Part shown: piece by piece, positions 8,123-14,337 of the stretch
Position numbering within the stretch: position 1 is the first letter of the stretch
Layout of the letters: each line of letters begins with the position of its first letter
DNA from: Bacteroidota bacterium
GTDB lineage: Bacteria > Bacteroidota > Bacteroidia > Flavobacteriales > Flavobacteriaceae
Length of the DNA stretch: 16,943 bases
Assembly: GCA_009937085.1 (NCBI GenBank)
Contig: JAACDD010000041.1
Location: 1-16,943, forward strand
Direction of reading: 5' to 3'
Position numbers and translations under genes: made by a program
The notes under the pieces: model-generated
Told to the model about the DNA's origin: nothing
Database searches by the model: none
The model's input: the letters and a program-made list of their open reading frames with translations, nothing else

Positions 8123-11100
8123 TTTTGGGCTTACACATAGGAACAGAATCTATTGGGTGGGCGTTAGTACGCCATTCTACAAGTCCAAGGATTGTAAATA
8201 TTGGCACTCGAATTTTTGCTTCATTTGTGAATTATTTGGGTGAAGGTGATCGTGAGGTTTCTAAGGCAACCGTTAGGACTCAAACAAGAAATACACGAAA
8301 AGTGTATTTGCGTAAAATGTACAGAAAGCAAAAAATGCTTTCTTTCTTAGCGCAAAATGGCTTGTGTCCATTATCTACCAAAGAGCTAACAAAATGGAAC
8401 AAGGATAACACCGCTTCTTCCAAGTATCGCAAAATGCAACAATGGTTTGCGCTGCATCCTTATGAGTTGAGAGCAAAAGGAGTAAACGAAAAGTTGTCTA
8501 AACATGAATTGGGAAGAGTTCTTTACCATATGAGTCAGCGCAGGGGTAAAGTCATGAATAACTTATACAATACGACCAAAGTTCTTTTAGAAGGACTTCC
8601 TGTTTCAAATCGAGTTGGCATTCGCGAAACAAATCGTCACTTACAAAACCAGTTTTTAGGTTCATATTTTAACGAATTAGTACCCAAAAATAATCAACCA
8701 TACAGTTACAAAGCGGTAAGGGTGCGAAACCGCTATCTAGACCGACAGATGTACCATGAAGAAATTAACAGCTTGCTTGAAGTACAAGCACGTTTTCATA
8801 ATTTTTTAGGAGATAAATTTAAAGAGACGCTCATAGGAAAAGATGGGGAAAAGGGGATTTTATTTTATCAACGTCCGTGTCAATACCGAAAATTAAGGGG
8901 TGTAGCATCAACATGTCTTTATGAAAAAGATAAAAAAGCCATGTGGCTAAGCCATCCGCTTTACGAATGGTACAACATTTATTGTTGGTTGGATTCAATA
9001 CAGTTGTACGGAAAACCACTAAATAATAGACAACGTCAAAAAGCAATAAAAATAGCAGTTCACTTCTCTGGTTTTATGTTTAAAAAAGTACGTGTTGCCT
9101 TAGGTATTGAAGAAGATTTCGCCTTTAATTATGACGATAACACCAAGATATTTTTAGCAAATACCATATCACACTTAGCACGAAAAACCGCATTTGGAAA
9201 ACGCTTTTTTGACTTTACAGATAAAGAACAGCACGAGCTTTGGCATGACCTTCATTTTTATTCTGACAAGGCAATGCTTGAAGCACGTCTTAGAAAGCGA
9301 TGGAATTTATCGATGAATGAAGCATCTACAGTTGCTGCTTTAAAGCTTAAACCAGGCTTTGGAAAATTAAGCATGAAGGCGACAAGAACCATTTTATATT
9401 ATCTAAGACGGGGATACTCTATAGATAACGCCGTTATTTTAGGAGGTGTTAAGAACGCTATTGGCGCAAATCAGTGGAATAGTCTGAGCGAGGAAGTAAG
9501 AACCAACATCATTTATTTTATTCAAGTGACTGTTGAAAAAGAAAAACTAGATACACAAAGCTGGATACACGATTTTTCAAATGCTTTTGGCATTCAACTT
9601 AATGTCAAAAAACTTTATATGATTGAGCAGTACAATGAAGACGATGCCTTAGCTGTTACACCTGACGACGACCTTGAAATTATGCGTAAGTTTAAGCCTG
9701 TAGCACAAAAACCCGTTTTTGAAGTGCGTAAGTTGATCAATAATTTGATACGCGAATACGGACAAATAGACCAAATCAATTTTGTGCTTTCCAACGAGGT
9801 AAGAATAAACGCCAATCTTCGTAAAGCATTTCTGATTTCAAAAAAAATTAGAGAATTAGAATTGCCTAAGATACACGATGCTTTGTTGGCTGCAGGTCAG
9901 AACCCTACGCATTCAAATTTATTTAAATACAAATTGTGGTTAGAATGGAATAAAATATGCCCGTATACCGGTACGCCTATTACCATTGAAAACCTATTTA
10001 CGGAAGAAGTTTCTATCGTTTATATTCATCCATGGGAAAGATTTTTTAATGACTCTGACAAGAACAAAACACTTTGTATGCGTTCCTTTAAAAAGAACAT
10101 TATAAACAAAACCCCATACGAGTATTTTTCTTCACAACCTTCTGGCGTATGGGAGCAGGTAAAAATACGTGTTTTAGAACAGCTTTTAAACGGATCTAAA
10201 AAACACAGTCCATTTTTAAAGTTTAAACATTTTATAGCATCTAATTATGTGGAAGATTGCGTAACAAAGGAGTTTAATGATCAGCACCAAATGGCGCTTA
10301 AATTAAAAAAATATCTTAATCGTGTTTGTCCCAGCGTAATTGCAGCCCGCGGTAATGCAACAAGTAGTTTGCGTCGTAAATGGGGGATAAGTACACTTAA
10401 AGAGTTTAATAAAAAAGCAAGACACTTAAACTCTCGCGAGCCCGCCACCATAGCCCTGGTTACGGCACTTAATGAACCCAGATTTTTAGAAGAATTGCGT
10501 TATTGGAACAGATACGAACCCATGCCTTACAGGGGTGTTTTTCCTACGCCTTGGACGCAATTTACAAGAGATGCTATTCAAGCATACAAAACCATATCTG
10601 TTTCCATAGACGTAAACCGTCAAGTTGCTCGAAGAATATCGCAAAAAAACAAAGATGTTTTTCACTTGGCTCCAAAGGGGAAATTACATAAAGACAGCTA
10701 TTATGGAAAACGTAAATCTCCAGAGGGAGAGGATGGGTACCACATTCGTAAATCTATAAATAGATTAAATACTGCAAAACAAGTTAGTAAAATTGTTGAC
10801 TCCAGTATCCGAGAATTAGTTTATGATCAAATTGATTTATGCGGGGGATTCGTGAATGGTAAAATCCCCAAGAACGCACTTGCTATTCCAAATAAGAAAG
10901 GGTGGGAAACAAAAATATTTTTACCTAACAAGCGCGGGGATAAAGTACCTGTGCGAAGGGTTAGAATACGTGAAAGCTTAAGCAATGCAGTTCAACTGAA
11001 CGAGGGAAAGAATATACATGTAAATCCGCGTAACAATCATCACGTATTGATTTACCAGACCACCGATAATAAATTTCAAGAACATATGGTGACATTTTGG

Positions 11101-11481
11101 GAAGCCGTTCGCCGTATTCGAAACCAAGAACCCTTATATCAACTGCCTGCTGATGGTCGTATGATTATTTCTACCCTTCACATCAACGATTGTTTTATTT
11201 TGGGGTTAAGTAAAAAAGAAATTTACATGCGATTAAATAATGGTATGAGTCTGTGGGAGAATGTATACCGTGTGCAACGGATCTCGAGCAAGTATTACGA
11301 ATTTAGGCAAGTGTATGATTTAGATGTTTATAACCAAATCTACCCTAATTATATACGTATTTTAAATTTTGGTAACAAAAAAACAGGTTGGCTTACGCAC
11401 AATCCGTTTAAGATTTCGATAAGCGTGCTTGGCGAAATAAGTCCATTTTATAAATCTTTAAAAGTTCCAGAGATGCAATAA
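8113..11481 (+). CDS. cas9: Cas9 homologue with all RuvC and HNH catalytic residues replaced (natural dead Cas9)
   Basis: An intact 1,122-residue protein the size of compact type II-C Cas9. Regions in order: RuvC-I MKQILGLHIGTESIGWALV (1-19), where the catalytic Asp of GLDxGTxS is His8; a basic bridge helix (about 50-76); REC motifs HPYELRAKGVNEKLSKHELG and YHMSQRRGK (115-146); RuvC-II INFVLSNEVR (555-564), catalytic Glu to Val558; HNH from CPYTGTPI through SIVYIHPWERFF to TPYEYF (616-672), with Asp/His/Asn replaced by Val636, Tyr637 and Lys660; RuvC-III REPATIALVTAL (775-786), His to Pro777 and Asp to Ile780. A WED-like KGKLHKDSYYGK and a PAM-interacting region with NNHHVLIYQ and EHMVTFWEAV (about 973-999) remain. 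The frame is unbroken, which argues for selection as an RNA-guided binder. No cas1, cas2 or csn2 is nearby; a tracrRNA gene is divergent upstream and crRNA-like repeats lie downstream. Homology is certain; loss of cleavage is inferred. Confidence 0.93.
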   Translation: MKQILGLHIGTESIGWALVRHSTSPRIVNIGTRIFASFVNYLGEGDREVSKATVRTQTRNTRKVYLRKMYRKQKMLSFLAQNGLCPLSTKELTKWNKDNTASSKYRKMQQWFALHPYELRAKGVNEKLSKHELGRVLYHMSQRRGKVMNNLYNTTKVLLEGLPVSNRVGIRETNRHLQNQFLGSYFNELVPKNNQPYSYKAVRVRNRYLDRQMYHEEINSLLEVQARFHNFLGDKFKETLIGKDGEKGILFYQRPCQYRKLRGVASTCLYEKDKKAMWLSHPLYEWYNIYCWLDSIQLYGKPLNNRQRQKAIKIAVHFSGFMFKKVRVALGIEEDFAFNYDDNTKIFLANTISHLARKTAFGKRFFDFTDKEQHELWHDLHFYSDKAMLEARLRKRWNLSMNEASTVAALKLKPGFGKLSMKATRTILYYLRRGYSIDNAVILGGVKNAIGANQWNSLSEEVRTNIIYFIQVTVEKEKLDTQSWIHDFSNAFGIQLNVKKLYMIEQYNEDDALAVTPDDDLEIMRKFKPVAQKPVFEVRKLINNLIREYGQIDQINFVLSNEVRINANLRKAFLISKKIRELELPKIHDALLAAGQNPTHSNLFKYKLWLEWNKICPYTGTPITIENLFTEEVSIVYIHPWERFFNDSDKNKTLCMRSFKKNIINKTPYEYFSSQPSGVWEQVKIRVLEQLLNGSKKHSPFLKFKHFIASNYVEDCVTKEFNDQHQMALKLKKYLNRVCPSVIAARGNATSSLRRKWGISTLKEFNKKARHLNSREPATIALVTALNEPRFLEELRYWNRYEPMPYRGVFPTPWTQFTRDAIQAYKTISVSIDVNRQVARRISQKNKDVFHLAPKGKLHKDSYYGKRKSPEGEDGYHIRKSINRLNTAKQVSKIVDSSIRELVYDQIDLCGGFVNGKIPKNALAIPNKKGWETKIFLPNKRGDKVPVRRVRIRESLSNAVQLNEGKNIHVNPRNNHHVLIYQTTDNKFQEHMVTFWEAVRRIRNQEPLYQLPADGRMIISTLHINDCFILGLSKKEIYMRLNNGMSLWENVYRVQRISSKYYEFRQVYDLDVYNQIYPNYIRILNFGNKKTGWLTHNPFKISISVLGEISPFYKSLKVPEMQ

Positions 11482-11519
11482 GGAAGCATTCGTTTTTATT
11501 GTTTTGTTTAGTTAAAATT

Positions 11520-11595
11520 TATTGTGATTTGATACAGAACAACTTCAGTACTCGTATTTTTACAAGTATAGTATTGTGATTTGAGAAAAAACACC
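11520..11595 (+). repeat. Two degenerate CRISPR-like repeats downstream of the dead cas9
   Basis: The 13-mer TATTGTGATTTGA occurs at 11520-11532 and again at 11572-11584, 52 bases apart. Similarity continues for about 11 more bases (roughly 7 of 11 identical), so the unit is near 23 bases. Its start resembles the 5' end GTTGTGATTTG known from Bacteroidota type II-C repeats, and it pairs with the anti-repeat of the tracrRNA upstream of cas9 (ATTGTGAT, then a TT/TT bulge, then GA or GAT). The intervening 29 bases would be spacer-sized. A normal type II-C array has full 36-47 base repeats, so this is either a decayed remnant or a specialised guide or scaRNA-like unit in the 3' region of cas9. 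Confidence 0.62.
11548..11569 (+). promoter_or_regulatory. Imperfect hairpin with a -7-like box between the two repeats
   Basis: GTACTCGTA (11548-11556), four T, and TACAAGTAT (11561-11569) can fold with nine paired positions, including one G-U pair and one mismatch. Within it TATTTTTA (11555-11562) is one base from the TAnnTTTG consensus, with TTTG of the first repeat 23 bases upstream. It could be a weak guide promoter or an RNA hairpin preceding the second repeat; spacing is slightly longer than usual, so this is tentative. Confidence 0.3.
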
Positions 11596-11615
11596 CTTCC
11601 TTTTTGCTCCTGGTT

Positions 11616-12110
11616 CTAAAACCAACTTTCAAACCCTTTCCAAGCTGCTGAAACAAAAAACAGCAGGTATATAAACGATACAATAAACTTAAGTACTACG
11701 CCAGACAGAAAACCCAAAAAAGAACCAAAAGCTGCTTTAAGTGCAACTTTTCGATTTGGATTTTTACTGAGTTCACCAGCAAATGCGCCCACAAAAGGAC
11801 CTAAAATGATTCCAAATGGAGGGAAAAAGAGCCCAACTACCAAGCCAATAGTTGATCCAATAGCACCTGCTTTTGTGCCGCCCAAGGCTTTGGTGCCCCA
11901 AATGGGAATCAAATAATCTAATATCATGATGAATATTGCAATTGCTAGCGTCCAACCTAAAAACCCCCAATCTTGTTCTATTTTACTGCTGTAGTGTAAC
12001 GATAACAATCCAAACCAACTGCTGAGCGGTCCTGGAATTATGGGTAGAAAACTACCTGCCAAGCCTAACATTATAAGTAATGCGCCAAGAATTAAAAGTA
12101 CAATATCCAT
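11616..12110 (-). CDS. DUF456 family membrane protein
   Basis: A 164-residue, very hydrophobic protein with about four membrane segments and the features of the DUF456 family: an N-terminal GALLIMLGLAGSFLPIIPGP, a glycine-rich centre GGTKAGAIGSTIGLVVG, and PPFGIILGPFVGAFAGEL, whose small-residue helices look suited to tight packing. It ends in a C-terminal hydrophobic hairpin. Molecular function is not known for the family. The gene is convergent with cas9, with 134 bases between the stop codons containing the CRISPR-like repeats, and divergent from the lipoprotein gene. It has a plausible promoter of its own (TTG-N21-TATTTTTA). Confidence 0.85.
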   Translation of the reverse strand: MDIVLLILGALLIMLGLAGSFLPIIPGPLSSWFGLLSLHYSSKIEQDWGFLGWTLAIAIFIMILDYLIPIWGTKALGGTKAGAIGSTIGLVVGLFFPPFGIILGPFVGAFAGELSKNPNRKVALKAAFGSFLGFLSGVVLKFIVSFIYLLFFVSAAWKGFESWF

Positions 12111-12115
12111 ATATA

Positions 12116-12147
12116 TAAAAATACAAATTATTCATGGGTTCAATCAA
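12116..12147 (-). promoter_or_regulatory. Probable promoter of the DUF456 gene
   Basis: On the minus strand TTG (complement of 12145-12147) is followed by 21 bases and TATTTTTA (complement of 12116-12123), one base short of the TAnnTTTG consensus. The ATG at 12110 is 5 bases past the -7 box, so the leader would be extremely short or absent. Confidence 0.45.
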
Positions 12148-12177
12148 TAGCAAAGCTTTATTTTTTACTTTTATAAA

Positions 12178-12618
12178 ATGAAATTTTGGCAACTTTTTTT
12201 AGTGAGTTTCCTTTTTATAATTGGATGTACCTCGCCTAAAACGAAACCTCAAGCACCAAATATAAACTGGACGGAAATGGATGAACCTCCCATTTATCTC
12301 GACTGCCCAAAAGACGATATCACCCAAAATTGGAATTGTTTTACAGTGCTGATACAAACCAAACTTGAAAATAAATTTCGTTTAAACCGTATTTCAAGTC
12401 TTGAGCTGATGGACACCCTTTTTGTAAAGTTGAAAGTAGATACCATTGGTCAACTTTCTATTTCTGGCTATTCAAATAAAAATAATATCTCACCTGAGAT
12501 TTTTTCATCTGTTGAGGAAGTAGTAGCATCCTTATCAAAATTTCAGCCTGCTTTTAAGACAAATTTGGAAGTTCCTGTGGAAGTGCATTGGATGCTTCCC
12601 GTTGCTATTTATAAATAG
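12178..12618 (+). CDS. Lipoprotein with a TonB C-terminal-like domain
   Basis: A 146-residue protein with a lipoprotein signal: the hydrophobic run FLVSFLFIIG ends at Cys17 (lipobox FIIGC). The mature part carries DCPKDD near residues 41-46 and Cys60. The C-terminal half, from about residue 68, resembles TonB-C-like domains of Bacteroidota: FVKLKVDTIGQLSISGY, then a helix EEVVASLSKFQPA, then VPVEVHWMLPVAIYK at the very end. No transmembrane or Pro-rich TonB shaft is present, so it is not a full TonB but a stand-alone lipid-anchored version whose partner is unknown. The gene is divergent from DUF456 and lies 22 bases upstream of ruvC, so it may be cotranscribed with ruvC and hemW. Confidence 0.72.
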   Translation: MKFWQLFLVSFLFIIGCTSPKTKPQAPNINWTEMDEPPIYLDCPKDDITQNWNCFTVLIQTKLENKFRLNRISSLELMDTLFVKLKVDTIGQLSISGYSNKNNISPEIFSSVEEVVASLSKFQPAFKTNLEVPVEVHWMLPVAIYK

Positions 12619-12640
12619 CAATTATTCCCTATTTTTACAT

Positions 12641-13192
12641 ATGAGCGATTCGCGAATAATTCTAGGAGTTGACCCAGGAACAACCGTTATGGGTTTTGGG
12701 ATTATTAAAGTAGAAGGAAATAAACTTAATTGCCTTCAACTAAACGAGCTAAAACTAAGCAAGTACGAGAGCCATTATGTGCGATTGGGTCATATTTATG
12801 CACGTACTTCAGAATTAATTGAAACATATAAGCCTGATGAAATGGCACTTGAAGCGCCATTTTTTGGTAAAAATGTGCAATCGATGTTAAAATTGGGTAG
12901 GGCACAAGGCGTTGCTATTGCTGCGGGTATTGCTCACGATTTGACGGTTTTTGAATATTCGCCTCGAAAGATAAAAATGGCAATAACGGGTAGTGGAAAT
13001 GCATCTAAAGAACAGGTAGCCAAAATGTTACAACAACTAACGGGGTTAAAATCACTCCCTAAAAATTTGGATGCTACTGATGGCCTAGCAGCTGCAGTAT
13101 GTCATTATTTTAATCCAGCGCAGCAGACCGAAAAAAGCTATTCCGGTTGGAGTTCATTTGTCAAGCAACAAGAGCATCGCGTAAAAAAATAA
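12641..13192 (+). CDS. ruvC: Holliday junction endonuclease RuvC
   Basis: Resolves four-way DNA junctions made during homologous recombination, working with the RuvAB branch-migration motor. The start is ATG 12641 (183 residues, MSDSRIILGVDPGTT); a TTG frame extension from 12602 overlaps the previous gene and adds a non-conserved leader. The four acidic catalytic residues are all in place: Asp11 in GVDPGTT, Glu71 in LEAPFFGKN, Asp144 and Asp147 in LDATDGLAAAVCH. The family motif KLGRAQGVAIAA is also present. The length is slightly above the E. coli enzyme because of a basic C-terminal tail. hemW follows after two bases. This RuvC keeps precisely the kind of acidic residues that the RuvC-like domain of the neighbouring Cas9 has lost. 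Confidence 0.95.
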   Translation: MSDSRIILGVDPGTTVMGFGIIKVEGNKLNCLQLNELKLSKYESHYVRLGHIYARTSELIETYKPDEMALEAPFFGKNVQSMLKLGRAQGVAIAAGIAHDLTVFEYSPRKIKMAITGSGNASKEQVAKMLQQLTGLKSLPKNLDATDGLAAAVCHYFNPAQQTEKSYSGWSSFVKQQEHRVKK

Positions 13193-13194
13193 AG

Positions 13195-14337
13195 ATGTCG
13201 GGAATTTACCTTCATATTCCTTTTTGTAAAAAGGCATGCCATTATTGCAATTTTCATTTTTCCACCACGGGGGATTATAAAAATGAAATGGTTGAGGCCA
13301 TTAAAAATGAATTAAGACAGCGTAAGCACGAAGCATCACTGCCTGTGGAAACCATCTATTTTGGGGGTGGAACTCCCTCAATGCTTTCTTCAATGGCCAT
13401 TTCGGAATTGATTGCAACGATTCGCTCTCAATTTAATATCTCCACAAACCCTGAAATTACACTTGAAGCAAACCCCGATGATTTAACATCATCGTACTTA
13501 GCTGGGTTAAAAAATGCAGGAGTCAACCGCTTATCGATTGGTGTGCAGTCGTTTCACGACAAAGAGCTTACGCTGATGAATCGTGCACATAGCGGCAAAC
13601 AAGCAATCCAATCGGTAGTTTTGGCACAGGAGTTTTTCAATAATGTATCTCTTGATTTGCTTTTTGGCACCCCGCATACCACATTCTCCGATTGGAAAAG
13701 AAATCTTGACACTGCACTTACGCTCGATGTTCCGCATATTTCGTCTTACGCCTTAACGTTAGAACCAAAAACAGCATTAGAACACTTTGTAAAAAAGGGC
13801 GTTGTTTCCCTTCTTGATGAAAACGATGTTGAGGAACAATTTTTATATCTTGTAGATACGCTTACAGCAAATGACTATGAGCATTACGAGCTTTCCAGCT
13901 TCGGAAAAGCTGGATATCATTCCAAAAATAATACTGCTTATTGGAAGGGAAAGCCTTATTTGGGGATTGGTCCTTCGGCGCATGGTTTCGATGGCGCACA
14001 GCGTTACTGGAATATCAGCAACAATGCCGCGTACATAAAAAAAATCGAAACAGGCGAACTGCCGCAAACTGTAGAAAAATTAAGTGTGGTTGATAAATTT
14101 AATGAGGCGATTATGATTGGTTTGCGTGCTTCTTGGGGTGTTTCATTAGGTCAAATGGAACAGGACTTAGGAAAGCAATATCGCAAACATTTAGAACAAC
14201 AAGCCCAACGATTTATAGACGAAAAACTACTTCATATTGAAGCCAATTCGCTGAAAACCACACGAAAAGGTGCATTTTTGGCAGACGGCATTTCAGCTGA
14301 TTTATTCCTTATTGATTTGCTTGGTGCAAAGCCGTAA
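13195..14337 (+). CDS. hemW: Radical SAM heme chaperone HemW
   Basis: HemW binds heme and an iron-sulfur cluster and is thought to deliver heme to respiratory enzymes; it lacks true coproporphyrinogen III dehydrogenase activity, although it is often annotated as HemN. I start it at ATG 13195 (380 residues), where MSGIYLHIPFCKKACHYCNF matches the usual N terminus; a frame extension to 13147 lies inside ruvC. The radical SAM cysteines are Cys11, Cys15 and Cys18 (CX3CX2C, followed by Asn-Phe). The SAM-binding glycine motif YFGGGTPS is at about residue 58. Later motifs are EANPDD, RLSIGVQSF, DLLFGTPH, SSYALTLEP and YELSSFGKAGYHSKNN, with a HemN_C domain towards the end. The 3' end overlaps the convergent M20 gene by 29 bases. 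Confidence 0.92.
   Translation: MSGIYLHIPFCKKACHYCNFHFSTTGDYKNEMVEAIKNELRQRKHEASLPVETIYFGGGTPSMLSSMAISELIATIRSQFNISTNPEITLEANPDDLTSSYLAGLKNAGVNRLSIGVQSFHDKELTLMNRAHSGKQAIQSVVLAQEFFNNVSLDLLFGTPHTTFSDWKRNLDTALTLDVPHISSYALTLEPKTALEHFVKKGVVSLLDENDVEEQFLYLVDTLTANDYEHYELSSFGKAGYHSKNNTAYWKGKPYLGIGPSAHGFDGAQRYWNISNNAAYIKKIETGELPQTVEKLSVVDKFNEAIMIGLRASWGVSLGQMEQDLGKQYRKHLEQQAQRFIDEKLLHIEANSLKTTRKGAFLADGISADLFLIDLLGAKP

Noticed and set aside
8013..8207. Minus-strand reading frame of 64 codons across the cas9 start and the tracrRNA
   Set aside because: It runs through the tracrRNA hairpins and terminator and shows no protein-like features; the RNA interpretation explains the sequence better.
8113..11481. 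Treating the Cas9 homologue as an active immune nuclease or as a pseudogene
   Set aside because: All catalytic positions are substituted, so cutting is improbable; but the frame is open end to end and the tracrRNA gene is intact, so it does not look like a decaying gene.
11520..11595. Calling the two downstream repeats a functional, standard CRISPR array
   Set aside because: There are only two partial copies, the period of 52 is too short for 36-47 base repeats plus 30 base spacers, and the 3' halves do not match.
11590..11640. Hairpin TGGTT/AACCA at the DUF456 stop codon as a terminator
   Set aside because: The stem is only 5 bp and A-rich/G-rich sequence follows on the minus strand, not a U tract.
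12630..12637. TATTTTTA as a promoter box for ruvC
   Set aside because: It ends only 3 bases before the start codon, so the mRNA would have no leader and might start inside the codon; no TTG at proper spacing was found. Cotranscription from upstream is simpler.
12602..12640. Upstream extension of RuvC by 13 residues from a TTG codon
   Set aside because: The extension overlaps the preceding lipoprotein gene and is not part of the conserved RuvC N terminus; ATG 12641 is preferred.
13147..13194. Upstream extension of HemW by 16 residues
   Set aside because: It lies inside ruvC in another frame, and the standard HemW N terminus begins at ATG 13195.
13894..13914. Eight-base perfect hairpin TCCAGCTT/AAGCTGGA
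   Set aside because: It lies within the conserved hemW coding motif ELSSFGKAGYH and has no U tract, so it is probably a coincidence of codon choice.
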